The notes beneath the pieces were generated by a model that saw only the letters and a list, made by a program, of their open reading frames with translations, was not told the origin of the DNA and ran no database searches. Below are positions 1 to 10,870 of a DNA stretch of 64,000 nt, piece by piece; within the stretch, counting starts at the first letter, position 1, and each line of letters begins with the position of its first letter. Both the position numbers and the translations under genes were made by a program. Origin of the DNA: Yponomeuta sedellus (lineage: Eukaryota > Arthropoda > Insecta > Lepidoptera > Yponomeutidae); NCBI GenBank assembly GCA_934045075.1, contig OW203749.1, positions 1,364,001-1,428,000 of the forward strand, in the 5' to 3' direction.

Positions 1-118
1 GAGGTTAAAAATTTCACCTATGCCGGGATTCGAACCCGCAACCTCTGGCACGGATAGCCAGAGGTTGCGGGTTCGAATCCCGGCATGTGTGAAATTTTTA
101 GCCTCTAAATAGGTTTTT
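1..118. repeat. SINE-T, palindromic copy
   Basis: The left half is the reverse complement of the right half. Both carry the tRNA-like T-arm (gggttcgaatcccgg) and the 3' flank 'tttttagcctctaaatagg'. The turn-round point falls in the anticodon-like hairpin (ctggc-acggata-gccag). The left boundary is cut by the window edge, so no target duplication can be tested. Confidence 0.75.
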
Positions 119-340
119 AAACCATTTAATTTTACCAAACAGACTAACGGCCAGTTTCTGATCTGACAATTTCACTAAGCATATAGTTAACTGTAGTACT
201 GTACCTTCGAATGAATCTCTCAAAAAAAACCGTGACAGAAAATCTACTCTGATACTATAACACAAATATTATAAAACTGGAAACAAAACTCTTATGACAA
301 ACATTACGCATGGGCCAAATATAAAAGTTTTATTACGATA

Positions 341-502
341 CAGCCCTTCTATTACGTAACACTCCACTCTATCGAGTGAAGCATAGTCGACTCCTTAGTG
401 TCAAAAAACGTACCTACATATGCATTTGACAGCCGGAGTAGGTAGCCTAAAAAAGTAAAAATCAACGTCTCTCGACTGTGGACACTTAAGTAATAATGCC
501 CC
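341..502 (+). mobile_element. MITE-C, short inverted-repeat element
   Basis: Inverted ends (tattacgta...attccac against gtggacactta.gtaata) enclose 'tatcgagtgaagca' and 'atttgacagccggagtag'. The same unit recurs three times at 30285-30715 and inverted at 48590-48760. It has no coding capacity. Confidence 0.6.
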
Positions 503-885
503 TGGTCTTATATGGACACCGTGCTGTATTATAAAATAACTTTATAATAAAATAGCAATGTATGTGACTTTTTAATCATAATAACGATACACCTATACAA
601 CCAGCTGGACCAAGAAGGTTGAGCCTCTACTTTAAGAAAAAAAGGTTTCAATGAACGAGTCCGCGGCGACGCAACACGCATGCGCAATCGATGTTCGCGC
701 CTTGGCGCCAACATTTTACACTTAAAAAAAACTTTTCAATATTATTATTATTATTAAATTCTTTATTGTACCTGTAAAGATTGTACAATTGGCGGGCTTA
801 ATACTAAATAGTATTTTATTCTAGCCAACCAACAGGTGACGTGGAGAAGGTGGGTAAGAATATTGGTTCTGTTTAATATTATTTT

Positions 886-985
886 ATGTAATTAAAACTG
901 TTTTTATACGGATCTATGCTCGTTTATTACATTTTTACAATTTTCCAACGTTTCGGCACTTTTTCAGGTGCCGTGGTCCCGGATG
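886..985 (+). repeat. Half copy of a palindromic repeat
   Basis: This block (aaaactgtttttatacgg ... tttcggcactttttcaggtgcc) matches the left arm of the complete palindrome at 7672-7846. The right arm is missing. Confidence 0.5.
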
Positions 986-1276
986 ACTGAGGTGACAGGT
1001 GTCTTTTAGAAATCATTAACGGTTAGTTTACTACCCTCGGCAAAAATTACAAAGTTAATTATGAAGTTACGTTCCAAAATAGACAAACCAATTATTTTTT
1101 ATATAAAGTCAACAATATTGATTATTAGTAATTGAAGTTAAAATTAAATTTATAAACTAATTACTTTATATGAACTTAAAGATACCGATTATTAATTGAA
1201 ATTAAATTGATTTTTTATTATTTATTCTACAGTCACACTTCTAGCAAGGGGGTCTCATGCACTTAAGCACTGGTTC

Positions 1277-1480
1277 CTCGCTGCCTGTACGTAATGCAGA
1301 GAATATTGTAAAGAGGTTCGAAATATCACTGTTGCCGGTGAGTCGCCCATTAGCTCAGTTGGAAAGGGCGCTGGCACGGATAGTCAGAGGTCGCGGGTTC
1401 GAATCCCGGCATGGGTGGAATGTTTAGCCTCTAAATAGGTTTTTGATATTGTCCTTAGCACGGGTTAGTGCATTATAAGA
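1277..1480 (+). repeat. SINE-T, forward copy
   Basis: It carries the order typical of the family: a lead segment (gtacgtaatgcagagaatattg), a tRNA-like head with A and B boxes (ttagctcagttggaaagg; gggttcgaatcccgg), then 'agcctctaaataggtttttg' and the far tail 'ccttagcacgggttagtgc'. It is a degenerate tRNA-derived retroposon and not a tRNA gene: the acceptor pairing is imperfect and position 33 is C. Confidence 0.75.
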
Positions 1481-2038
1481 AAAGAATATAATAAACTTGT
1501 TGGAATTGTAACAAAATGTCACCAGTAGTGCCACCTGTGTTGTAGCTGCTGTATTTTTTTTTTTAGTAAAAATCAGTCGTTGTCCAGCCACACACATTGT
1601 GTTTAATTTTGTGTCATTCAATTGTGTTTCACAGTTATGAGCAAATCAAATAAAATTATTGTAAGCTACATACATTTTCTGTGAGTTCATTTTATTGATA
1701 AGCAGTTGCTTTTATGTTAATTTTATTGTAAAATTACGTGGTGTTGGGTACAAATATTTTTTTCATTTTCATTATAGGTTATCGGCCCAGCTCGCTTCCA
1801 CTATAATTTACTCGGTGAAATTCTCAATTCAGAAACAGGCCACGGCAGTCTGTATGTCTGTTCAACCGTGCATGCACGTAATCGATCAGTCTAAGCGCGT
1901 AACGTTTCCTCATTCCTGGTTGAGCCAAGATGCGATGAGGAAGAGAACTCTATCAATTCAACCGGAGCTGTTTCACACCCAGGAAATAACCGCTTCACTT
2001 TACATACCCGGGGGCGAGTCTCCGAAATGGAGAGTTCT

Positions 2039-2460
2039 TCAATAGAGTCATATTAGTCCGGTACTCAGGTCGTTTCATTCACACTAGGTATTGACAGTCT
2101 AGGAACCAATAGCAATAAAAATATTTCAAGACGCCCCGCGCCAAAGAAGTGTGAGTACCGTAGATAGGTTTGGAACGTAACAGTGAAATTCAACAGAAAA
2201 CAGGAGTGTTCAACAGAGTCATATTAGTCCGGTAATTATCGGTTCATTCACACTAGGTATTGATAGTCTAGGAACCAATAGCAAAAACATTTTGTTCATG
2301 ACACCCCGCGCCAAAATGTGAGTACCTACCGTAGATAGTTTTGCAACTAATAAGTAAAATTCAACAGAAAACAGGGGTGTTCAACAGAGTCATATTAGTC
2401 CGGTAATGGTCGTTTCATTCACTCACACTATCGGTAGCCTAGTAAGCAATCGCATTGCTA
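2039..2460 (+). repeat. 171-bp tandem repeat with P-element 5' sequence
   Basis: The motif 'agagtcatattagtccgg' recurs at about 2041, 2214 and 2385, a period of about 171 bp. Each unit contains 'gtgagtaccgtagatag' followed by 'aattcaacagaaaacagg'. That matches the exon-1 donor and start of intron 1 of the P-like gene at 34933, so the array seems to come from a P-element 5' region. Confidence 0.55.
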
Positions 2461-2640
2461 TAGTATAACCCGTGCTACTTAATTCGGCGCCTCGCGCGAC
2501 TGTCTCTTCGCGAGAGATGCCTATTTAATTTGCGCGGGTTATAGCCCTGTAATGGCATTGTACAGCTATTGCTTTGTAGACTACCAAAATGAGGCCAATA
2601 ACAACCATCATCGTGCGAATTTTAAAAACCTATTTACACA
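2460..2640 (+). repeat. Dispersed repeat shared with 23230-23440
   Basis: It shares 'cggcgcctcgcgc', 'gcgagagatgcctattt', 'agctattgctttgtag' and 'aataacaaccat' with the block at 23230-23440. There is no ORF. The class is unknown. Confidence 0.45.
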
Positions 2641-2647
2641 ATGGTTT

Positions 2648-2712
2648 CCTAGTGTGGGGCCAGAAGCAATGTATGTGCCTGTATACTGTAAATCTTATGT
2701 TATTTACAAAAT
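2648..2712 (+). repeat. 3' tail of tRNA-SINE type 2
   Basis: The segment 'tagtgtggggccagaagc' plus 'aatgtatgtgcctgtat' matches the tail of the SINE at 17698-17895. The tRNA-like head is absent, so this is a truncated copy. Confidence 0.5.
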
Positions 2713-3161
2713 ATACATAGAAAGATAGAGTTATTCTTTATTGATATTTCGTATATATTCACGAATATGTTCTTAAGTTAATAAAGTTGTATCTGACAAT
2801 GCAACAGTTGTTTTGCCATATTAATTGGCAATTAATTCTCAGACCTATCAAAATTACACCAAAAATTTCACAAAGATCTGTGAAGCCCTTTCATGGGAGA
2901 TCTTTATTAATAACAAGCACTGTGACAAGGGAGTTTTTATTTAATAATACTAGATTGCCTATGGAATTAAAGAAAACTCGTAGATGTAAAGACTAAATTG
3001 AAATCGAGAATCGATTAAATCGACTAAACTAAATTGAATCGAGAATCGATTAAATCGAGACAAATTAATATTCTTCACCACTTTTAAAAAAACAGAAAAT
3101 CATCTAAAAACTGACGAAATAATTATAGTTAAACAAAGATTGACTTATAAACAAATAATTC

Positions 3162-3779
3162 CTACGAACTCTCGGCAATTTCTTCGACTTTCTGGACTTC
3201 TACTGCCCGACCATCGTCTAGGACAGACAAATCCGTGCCGACCGCTTCAGCTACAAGGGAATCAACTGTCACGATGTCATTCCTTTCACAAGCCGTACTT
3301 GAAACTCTTTCGGAGAAGACTACTCCATATCTAAGATCTTGTCGATTTAATTTGTTACTTGCAGTCTCTCTCTGCGCCTCTGTCTTATGCTGTCCTCCTA
3401 AATCATGTGCAGCTTTTTGAGGTACAATCACTCGATAAGTAACCTGTTGTGGTCGCTCTTGAGTCTTTTGAGCTTCTTGTTCCTCGTACGTCTGTCGCTT
3501 AGCTTTCATTATCAAGCTGATTATGTCCATTTGGAGTTGAAGGTACAGCTCGTGAGGCGTGTCTTGAAGCAGCGTACCAATGTATTGGAGGAAAGAGTCC
3601 TGAGTCTGGTCTTTGAGTTTTTTGCTAGGCGTCTCTTCTTCAGAGCTGTTGTTTTCGTCTTTGATGACCTTGTGGTGCTTTGGTCGTTTTCTGTTCTTCA
3701 CTATGAGGACGGTGGGGGTGCCTATAGGGTCGTTTCTCAACACTTGCGCTAGCGGTTTCTCGTCTTCGTCGTCGGAGCC
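3162..3779 (-). CDS. Last exon of BED/BESS zinc-finger gene
   Basis: Exon coding for about 205 residues, ending in TAG at 3164-3162. The acceptor AG is at 3781-3780, so the frame starts GGC-TCC-GAC in phase 0, matching the phase-0 donor of the block at 5225-5041. It encodes an acidic start (GSDDEDEK), a basic nuclear-localisation-like run (KNRKRPKHHK) and, at exon residues about 60-94, a BESS-like amphipathic segment (DSFLQYIGTLLQ). A Gln/Glu-rich tail follows. BESS motifs mediate protein-protein contacts in insect DNA-binding proteins. A minus-strand AATAAA at 2908-2903 could be the poly(A) signal. The exon boundaries come from splice consensus and phase; joining it to the other two exons is an inference. 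Confidence 0.62.
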   Translation of the reverse strand, partial: GSDDEDEKPLAQVLRNDPIGTPTVLIVKNRKRPKHHKVIKDENNSSEEETPSKKLKDQTQDSFLQYIGTLLQDTPHELYLQLQMDIISLIMKAKRQTYEEQEAQKTQERPQQVTYRVIVPQKAAHDLGGQHKTEAQRETASNKLNRQDLRYGVVFSERVSSTACERNDIVTVDSLVAEAVGTDLSVLDDGRAVEVQKVEEIAESS

Positions 3780-4319
3780 CTGGCAAATTTGAAGGGGCTG
3801 TTATGGACTTTGAATTGTGATGCGTGGAAAAAATATATCTTGTGCAATGGTTTTTAGCAAGAGGCGCTCAAAATTTCGAGCAAAATTTCACATAAGTGAC
3901 ATTTGAAAAATGCAAACGCTATAAGAAGAAAACATAGGTGGCCTGTACGATTCTCTCTGCTGGGCATAGGTCTTAAAAAGTACTGGCGACGCTTATGCCT
4001 AAGTGCCGATTTCTCCAAATTCATCGTATTCTCGATTACATTCTTAACACAGATTACAGCTCCAGAAGGCATTTCACCAAAAATTCCAATGAGTTTCGTT
4101 TGACCAAAGATTTCAAGCCAAGCTTCCGGAAGGTGAGTTCCCAGGAACCTGGTTCTCGTACCTTCTGGTGAAATCGGACCTAAATGATTGTCTGCTGAAA
4201 TCCTGAAGAATTCCTAACCTCTAGATATAAAGTTCCATAGTTTTATGGATCCGGTGAGCGTAATACAGGAGCCGTCGATCCGAAGCAGACTGATGTGAGC
4301 TCCTGCATCAGGATGGTCT

Positions 4320-4640
4320 AGGACAGAAAGAAGTGACCTGCCTTCTTCTTCTTCAGGCTATATTAGTCCACTGCTGGACATGGCCCTCCCCTAATGAGCG
4401 CAAGATTGTGCCATCATTGGGGGGTAGTGCCCATTATCCGCACGCTGTGCATGCGGGTTGGAGATCGCAGTTTGGTGGAATTGTACTGCAGGTTTGTATC
4501 CCTTAGTCGCCATTACGACACCCGCGGTGTCGGTCTAGAGAATAGCACCAACCCAAAGAAATTGGGTTGGTGCTATTCTCTAGGCCGACACCACACAGCC
4601 TGTGGCCGGCCTTGGGGGTTGTCTATTCCAGTCTAAGTAT
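4320..4640 (-). repeat. Non-LTR/SINE tail with long hairpin
   Basis: It is the reverse complement of the retroposon tail seen at 17970-18235 (tatgtccagcagtggac, gtcgcctt, gagaatagcaccaaccca). At 4527-4591 two 29-bp arms (gagaatagcaccaaccca and its complement) form a hairpin with a short loop, so this copy itself turned round. Confidence 0.5.
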
Positions 4641-4675
4641 CCAAATCTAAACCAAATCCGGAAGGATTCGTAAAC

Positions 4676-4790
4676 TCTAGATAGATAGATAGATAGATAG
4701 ATAAATCATTTATTTACATAAGACACACACACGTATACAAAGTGAAGCTTTAGGAATCTAGTTACAAGTCACAGCACGAAGAATGAATGA
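4676..4790 (-). repeat. LINE 3' tail with GATA run
   Basis: A (gata)n run followed by 'aatcatttatttacataag' is the reverse complement of an AATAAA-bearing 3' end with a tetranucleotide tail, as seen on other non-LTR tails in this window (5685-6018, 29940-30230, 31085-31260). Confidence 0.45.
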
Positions 4791-5040
4791 GAATGAACTC
4801 TAGATGTCAAGTTCTATACTTTTATGGATTTGTTGCACGTAATCTGGTGGTGCCGAAGATCTGAGGCAGTTTGATATCAGCTCCTTTATCACGATGGCAA
4901 GAAAGAAGTAGCGGGCCTGGGGTGGCCTATTCCCAATGGACCAATACGAACTGATTGATGTCGATGAATATAGGAGCTGAAGGGAAGCCTACGTGAAGCA
5001 GTGGAAAAATACGGGCTGATTGACGTTGATGACTTCTTAC

Positions 5041-5225
5041 CTGAGCGATCAAAGCCGCCATGACACCGGAGTGGCGGTCGCTCAAGTGCTGCCTGAGCCT
5101 TCGCTCCCAGACCAGGCTCTCGCAAAGGCCACAGCGCGCGCGCCCCTCACTCTCCTTCTCGAAGTAGCGCCAGATACGCGCGTCGGACGGCACCTGCTCT
5201 GATGATTCGGAGTCATCGTCGTTGG
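5041..5225 (-). CDS. Middle exon of BED/BESS gene (third BED finger)
   Basis: This 185-nt block has an acceptor (ttccaacag) at 5226-5227 and a donor (CAG|GTAAGA) just after 5041. It enters in phase 1, taking the single G left by the exon at 59958, and leaves in phase 0, as the exon at 3779 needs. It encodes an acidic linker (NDDDSESSEQ) and a BED-type finger: an aromatic IWRYF start, then C-x2-C (CGLC) and H-x4-H (HLSDRH), with 11 residues between the pairs. BED fingers bind DNA, and many derive from hAT transposases. Other exons between this one and exon 1 cannot be excluded. Confidence 0.6.
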
Positions 5226-5465
5226 CTGTTGGAATTGTAACATAAGTTTAGAGTATGATGCGTGCAGCTTAGACCTTAGGCCTTATCTGCAAAGTCCCAT
5301 TCATAAGAACACTCAAATGAGCTTTACTGATGCTTGGCCTGGCATGTCAATTCACCACACCACAGGATGCACCATTACCCAGGATTGTGGTGGATCATCT
5401 CGAAGATTGTTTTTCCCTGCACCCGAACAGTGGTGCAGGATTCTCTTACACACACTTACTTTAAA

Positions 5466-6045
5466 CCAGTCTGTTAGCTTTTAGAATATACCTCGGCTAC
5501 TTCGGATAGAATCGGATACATTCGTGTAATATAAATATCGGAACTAATAGGACACATAACTTTTCAAAATAGTGAAGAAAAGTTTTATGCAGAGCAGGAA
5601 GTACCTAGTATTATACTCGTGTGCTTTCAGCGAAAACCGAAGCCTACTCTAGAGCCCGAGTTTGTTATTTGTATTTGTGAAATCCCTTTCTAGTATTATG
5701 TACCTAGGTATATTTTTCGTTCATGTTTTTTTTGTGTGTTTTTTTTATTTATGTACCTTTTAAATGTATGTGTATCAATTTCATATTTATGTATCGTCTA
5801 TGTATGTGTATCAACTATAAAATAATATGTTGTCCAATATTGTTTTGTTGCGCCGACTACCCGTATTTCAGTTTCCGTTTCTTCTTTTCCATCAATGGTT
5901 GTCTGGAAGAAATTACTTTTAGTAATAAGGCCGCCACTTGTACTGTACGTTATTTTTTAAGTCTCTTATGTAATCCCTGGTGTACATGCAATAAAGAATA
6001 TTCTATCTATCTATCTATATATATTCTAAAAGCTAGCTGTACCTG
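5466..6045 (+). mobile_element. MITE-L split by a LINE tail
   Basis: The left end (cagtctgttagcttttagaa) runs into 'actctagagcccgag' at about 5663. The right end (atattctaaaagctagctgt) is at 6020-6040. Intact copies (10643, 14027, 48266) have no gap here, so the sequence between is an insertion. Confidence 0.6.
5685..6018 (+). repeat. Non-LTR retrotransposon 3' end inside MITE-L
   Basis: It contains 'ggaagaaattacttttagt' followed by 'aataaggccgccacttgtac', then 'gcaataaagaatattc' and a (tatc)n tail. This is the same 3'-UTR signature as at 31360, 47125 and 62325. It includes a poly(A)-like AATAAA. Confidence 0.55.
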
Positions 6046-6573
6046 TTATTGATGTCATCAACATCTATCTCGCTTACTCTAAAAGCGTTAGGCGAGTATT
6101 ATGAGTTTATGACTGTGTAACTCTTTTTATGTAAGCGACGTTTTTTTCTCTACGAGATGCATTCGGGCTCCAGCCCTCATACTGTTTTGGCGCCCGCCTA
6201 CAACCACACGCCCTCAAACAATAACTGAACTTGTGAGAACGTCTATAAGTAAAATCCTGCGTTAAAGTTACCTACACCGTTTCATTGACCACCCGTTTCA
6301 TTGTTCGCTCATGATGAGACAAAACAGTTTTGGGAGGTTGACAAAAAATTAACAACGCCCAGGAGGCGGGAACAGCTACAAACGTCACGTGCAAGCTGGA
6401 AGCGAAAGTTTCAAAAGTGATGCACCGCGATTCTAGCTGATAGCAGGCTCACTTAGGCTCAGATAGTGAAATGAAATGAAAATGAAATGAAAAGGTTTTA
6501 TTCAAAGTAACACAGAAACGACGGCTTAATGAACGTTACAATTCAAACAAGGTGTCCATAGTAGGGTATACTT

Positions 6574-6719
6574 TAGGCCAGTTTTTGTATTGAGAATTTC
6601 AATAAGTAAGTACTAAAGTAACAGTCTGTCACGCTCTTTTCTGAGAAATTTGAAGAGACGGCACTACAGTTATTGACACAGCTATTTACATAGCGAAATT
6701 CTCAATTCAGAAACTGGCC
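6574..6719. mobile_element. Short MITE with ggccagtt ends
   Basis: The ends 'ggccagtttttgtattgag' and (as complement) 'ggccagtttctgaattgag' are inverted repeats bounding about 145 bp. Related ends occur at 1788-1842, 62555 and 63800. Confidence 0.5.
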
Positions 6720-6726
6720 CATTGCC

Positions 6727-6922
6727 TTGTATTTGTGTGAATAGTTTTGGTCCTGACCTATCTTTTATTTGTGTGAATTGTTTTGTCCTGACCTATCTTT
6801 TATTTGTGTGAATTGTTTTGTCCTGACCTATCTTGTATTTGTGTGAATTGTTTTTGTCCTGACCTATCCTGCATTTGTGTGAATTGTTTTGTCCTGACCT
6901 ATCTTGTATTTGTGTGAATTGT
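6727..6922 (+). repeat. 35-bp minisatellite, about 5.5 units
   Basis: The motif 'cctgacctatct' recurs at 6752, 6787, 6822, 6858 and 6893 (spacing 35-36), joined by 'atttgtgtgaattgttttg'. Confidence 0.8.
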
Positions 6923-7214
6923 TAATTCGATACGGTAAGCGAAAAATGAAATTATCCAGTAATTTTCAGTTCTGTACAATTTGTTTACATAATTCAAAAC
7001 ATATTATCTACCTTCAAATTGTTAAGTCATGTTGTTGTTTAGCAGTGCAAGTGATATCATTGTTTACGAAAACGTTTTGTGCGTTGATAACGGCAAAATA
7101 TGTATAAGGAGGTAGGTATATTCTATTTCATTCAGTTTTTGTCTGCGTAAGCAAACAATTATAATACTCTTTTTTCACAACAATTATAATACTCACGGGT
7201 ATTATAATTGTTTA

Positions 7215-7470
7215 AATCAGATAGTTTCATTTTATGGCAGGCCGCGCGCCTTGTTGCTGTTGGTTGATTCAACGTCATCGATGCAGGTGACTAGGCAGGT
7301 CGCTTGGCAATATTAGCGAGAGCGAAATAGGTAGCGCTACTGCGGCAATCAATTCTGCACCTTAACCGTAATGTTTAATGTACTTATCGCTTCGGGTACT
7401 TTCGTTACAATTCTTCCTAGTCTGCGCGAACATAGATTCCCGAAGGGACTTTTATGATGTGTAGTACTGA
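7215..7470 (+). repeat. Dispersed repeat, pair of 62893-63150
   Basis: About 250 bp (gatagtttcattttatggca ... gattcccgaagggact) recurs at 62893-63150 with small gaps. It has no ORF and no recognised class. Confidence 0.65.
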
Positions 7471-7671
7471 TATATTCAAGATGATAATTCTTTTTACAGA
7501 ACTAAAATCAGACGTAAATTTCAAAAGTTCTAGCAATGATAAGAAGTTGGGGTAGGCGCGCGACTAAACCGGTTTGGTCACGGGGATTCTGCCGTTATTG
7601 GAATCTAAATGGAATTATACCGGTTAAAGTGAAAATTATAGTATTTTAAAAGGTAAACATGAGCACTAGAC

Positions 7672-7846
7672 ATAATTAAAACTGTTTTTATACGGATTAC
7701 TCTCGTTTCTTACATTATTACAATTTTCCGACGTTTCGACACTTCAGACGTTTCGACCACGGCACCTGAAAAAGTGTGGAAACGTCGGAAAATTGTAAAA
7801 ATGTAATAAACGAGTGAAATCCGTATAAAACAGTTTTAATTAAGTG
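7672..7846. repeat. Palindromic repeat of 175 bp
   Basis: It reads 'aattaaaactgtttttatac' at the left and the complement 'gtataaaacagttttaatt' at the right. The arms meet at 'cgacacttcagacgtttcga'. A half copy lies at 886-985. Confidence 0.65.
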
Positions 7847-8030
7847 AAAATTACTTTGCTAAATTCCGCCAAAGTCCCACAAGCACCATGCGGTTAGTTA
7901 ATGCACCGCCCTCCCTCCTCCTCAAGCAGAAGCAAGACACGAACACACCACCACCGACACCAATACTTGTGTGAGAATACGCGACGCGTTTCGCCTCTAA
8001 CACGAGGCTTCCTCAGGCTCGTGAGGCATT
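7847..8030 (+). repeat. Dispersed repeat, pair of 20398-20595
   Basis: It shares 'actttgctaaattccgcca', 'gcaccatgcggtta', 'gaacacaccaccaccgac' and 'cgcgacgcgtttcgcct' with the copy at 20398-20595. Class unknown. Confidence 0.6.
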
Positions 8031-8265
8031 ATGTAAACTTTGTGTTTTTTGCAATAAATCAAGTTCAATGTTTTAATGTAATTCTGACTGAACTGGCAAT
8101 AAATGCATTTCTTCATTTTCATTTTGTTCAATTTCGTCCACCAGATGGTCTGACAACCTGGGAGACTATTCCCATGCGAATTGAAAGCGTAGTCGCAAAA
8201 TATTCGAAGGATTAGACATTTGTCACACAAAAATCAGATTCGTGCATTCTCACTAAGTCGTATGC

Positions 8266-8762
8266 GCAAAGGAGACCATTGAAATTGGGCCCAAAACTCA
8301 AAGTGCCGGCCAACGAAAAAAAAACCATTTCCAAACTGTTACGCACATTGTCCAGAACATTTGATATTAGGGCACCAAAATAATGAAGCCTATAGTTTAG
8401 CTACTGTCCGACATTGAAAATCTTATATTCCCATACATTGAACCAAAAATTATTGTGAAGTGTTTATAAAATTACGTATTAGGGTTTGTGTAGGGAGTCT
8501 TCCTCAACACTTTTACAAGATAAAAAAGAGAATCTTATAGCGTCTGTTCCGCATTATAAAAAATGTATAGAAAAATCTGACCTTTAACGTCTACTAGTAC
8601 TTAAGGTATTCATTTTGGGATATAGGTTACTTAGTATGAAATCAACAAATCAATATGGCCCATCGTTTAGAATAGTTTTTTTTTCGCTGGCCGGCACTTT
8701 CATGATTAGGCCCAACTAAGTACATATTAGCCCATATGAAGCGTGAATGGTCTCCTTTGCTA
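8266..8762. mobile_element. Non-autonomous element with long inverted ends
   Basis: The left end (caaaggagaccatt ... gtgccggccaacgaaaaaa) and the right end (complement of ttttttcgctggccggcac ... aatggtctcctttg) are inverted repeats about 65-100 bp long with gaps. Total length is about 497 bp. There is no coding frame. Confidence 0.6.
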
Positions 8763-9039
8763 ATACATTTCTCTCGCTTTGAGGTGTCATAATGTCGCAT
8801 GGTAATTACCATGCGACTCTAAAAGGCGTATGAAATTTCAACGTATTCATTGACCGTTGACGTTTAAAGTTCGATTTTGTATGTGCGCGCCATCTATGAA
8901 TGAAATGCTTTGAGAACTTGTGCTGATAACCGCTCGTTGACTTTTCGTTAGGTTGCATTTCATTTGAAAATTTAGAGAGTTAGGTATTTAGAACTTTTAA
9001 TACCGTATTAGATTATAGTTAAATAGTTTTATCATCGGA

Positions 9040-9215
9040 GTGGTGGCCAAGGGAGGGAAGGAGGTTGGTAGGCAGACCACCGACACGATGGTCAGACGAC
9101 ATCGTTAGGATTGCGGGTCAGAGATGGATCAGATTATCACAGGACCGTGAGGAATGGCGCAATAAAAAGGAGCCCTATGCCCAGGGCTGATTATACATAG
9201 ATAGATAGTGTTTTT
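9040..9215 (+). pseudogene. LINE ORF2 C-terminal remnant
   Basis: It reads as the usual 3' end of a reverse-transcriptase ORF (RPPTRWSDD-like, then RWIRLSQDREEWRNKKEPYAQ-like), followed by 'tgattatacatagatag'. A shorter copy of the same tail lies at 54950-55025. Confidence 0.5.
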
Positions 9216-9510
9216 AGTTTATAAAATAACACATATAATTTAATATTTTGCTGCAAAATTAATCAATTTAAAAGTGAATCTGTAGATGTTATAAAATTCA
9301 ATTTACAATCGAGAAAAGGAACGTACAATTCACAGATAACTCGACAAAGTCATGCATGAGACATTCATTTTCTCATTCGAATCCATGGATGTAAATCCGT
9401 GTTCGAATCATAGTGATTTAATAACTCTTTGATTCGAATTCAATGCCGTACAATACAGATTTTGACTTTCGTTCGACTTTTTAAGTAAAATTCAAGCCAT
9501 ACGACTTAAT

Positions 9511-9677
9511 CCGCGTTTTCACGGTCTTAGTGGACTCGGACCGAGTGCGCCATCCGAGTAAACTAAATGCTTCTGATTGGCTATTTCGGTGTTGTCACGA
9601 AAAACCGTCCAATCAGAAGCATTAGTTTACTCGGATGGCGCACTCGGACCGAGCGCACTAAGACCGTGAAAACGCGG
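9511..9677. mobile_element. MITE-F, near-palindrome
   Basis: The ends 'ccgcgttttcacggtctta' are inverted. The inner arms 'gagtgcgccatccgagtaaa' pair with their complement around 'ttggctatttcggtg'. Copies cluster here and at 13194-13905. Confidence 0.7.
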
Positions 9678-10124
9678 CATTAGTGCGCTCGGTCCGAGTG
9701 CGCCACCCGAGTAAAATAATGCTTTGGGTATTTTGGTGTTGTCATGAAAAACCTTCCAATCAGAGTGCTTAGTGCGAGTTTGACAGATCCAATCGAATAA
9801 CTTTACTACCGCGTTAAACGAGCATCGAGTAGTGAGTATGAGTAAGTTCGAAAGTGGCAAAACGCTGTCGCAGTACAACTCGCACTCGCGTTTATTCGTG
9901 TTTTGGCTGGTAAACGTGTTCACTTCTCAACGTAAACCATTACAACTCGCACTCAGCAATTTTAATTTCCATACTTGTCGCTAGGTGGCGCTTCCTCGAT
10001 GCCATAGAAATAAGTTTACGTTAACGCGATCGAGTAGTTAAAAAACTCGCACTAAGCACTCAGGAGCTTAGTTTACTCGGATGGCGTACTCGGTCCGAGC
10101 ATACTAAGACCGTGAAAACCTGGC
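9678..10124. mobile_element. Second MITE-F copy, interrupted by MITE-G
   Basis: MITE-F sequence runs from 9678 to 9763, is interrupted by a MITE-G copy, and resumes at 10061 with 'gagcttagtttactcggatg'. It abuts the previous copy. Confidence 0.65.
9764..10060 (+). mobile_element. MITE-G copy A with CAG duplication
   Basis: The inverted ends are 'agtgcttagtgcgagttt' and 'aactcgcactaagcact'. The triplet CAG flanks both sides (9761-9763 and 10061-10063). It is 297 bp, with internal 'tgtcgctaggtggcgcttcc' and no ORF. Confidence 0.75.
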
Positions 10125-10139
10125 CTTAGAGTCACATAC

Positions 10140-10290
10140 GACTTTCTTGCTAATTCAGTGAGAATTGGGTCCTGGGTTACGGTGGCGGGAGTCGCTGGAT
10201 GCGGACAGCACAAGACTGGGAAGCTTGGGAAACCATGAGGGGGGCCTACATCCTGCGGGGGGCGCCAAATGGCTGATGATGATGATATTA
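10140..10290 (+). pseudogene. LINE ORF2 C-terminal remnant
   Basis: It encodes a frameshifted version of the VTVAGSRWMRTAQDWEAW tail that ends many non-LTR reverse transcriptases. The same tail is read on the minus strand at 46247-46435 and 30825-31010. A (tga)n run ends it. Confidence 0.5.
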
Positions 10291-10642
10291 AAAACCTATT
10301 TAGTGTTTAAAAATAGAAGGTAAAAATACCACCTGTTAAGCACCGTTTGGTGCCCTACTTTTCTGTTTTAATAATAGGTAAATATTTTATTTATAAATCC
10401 GTGTTTATTCAATAATATTTACAAGACAATTAATAACTGAATAGAACAGAGTATTATTATTACGTACTGTATTACGTACAGATGATGATTTTGTCTAAAG
10501 ATGATTGAAATTTTCACAGGTGATCGGCTTATTAGTCTTTTAGCGTTGAGTCATTACTTTCTTCTAATTGGATTCTTGGCAGATTTGTGCTGTGGAATTC
10601 GCGTCATCACTTCATCAGTCAAAAGATTGAATCAACCAACAT

Positions 10643-10870
10643 ACAGTCTGTCAGCTTTTAGAATATACCTCGGCTACTATCGGAAAGAATCGGATATATT
10701 CGTGTAATAGAAATATCGGAACTAATATGACACTGAACTTTACTTATCTTTAAAAATAGTGAATAAAAGTTTTATACAGAGCAGGAAGTAGTATTACACT
10801 CGTGTGCTTTCGGCGAAAACCAAAGCCTACTCTAGAGCCCGAGGTATATTCTAAAAGCTAACAGACTGTA
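10643..10870 (-). mobile_element. MITE-L copy
   Basis: The ends 'cagtctgtcagcttttaga' and 'tctaaaagctaacagactg' are inverted repeats around 'tcggcgaaaaccaaagcc' and 'gagcaggaagtagtatta'. Confidence 0.7.

Noticed and set aside
1695..2045. ORF of 116 codons
   Set aside because: It crosses MITE-type and P-intron-derived repeat sequence; no domain or codon signal seen.
5723..6052. ORF of 109 codons rich in Phe, Cys and Ile
   Set aside because: It is the AT-rich 3'-UTR of a non-LTR element inserted in MITE-L.
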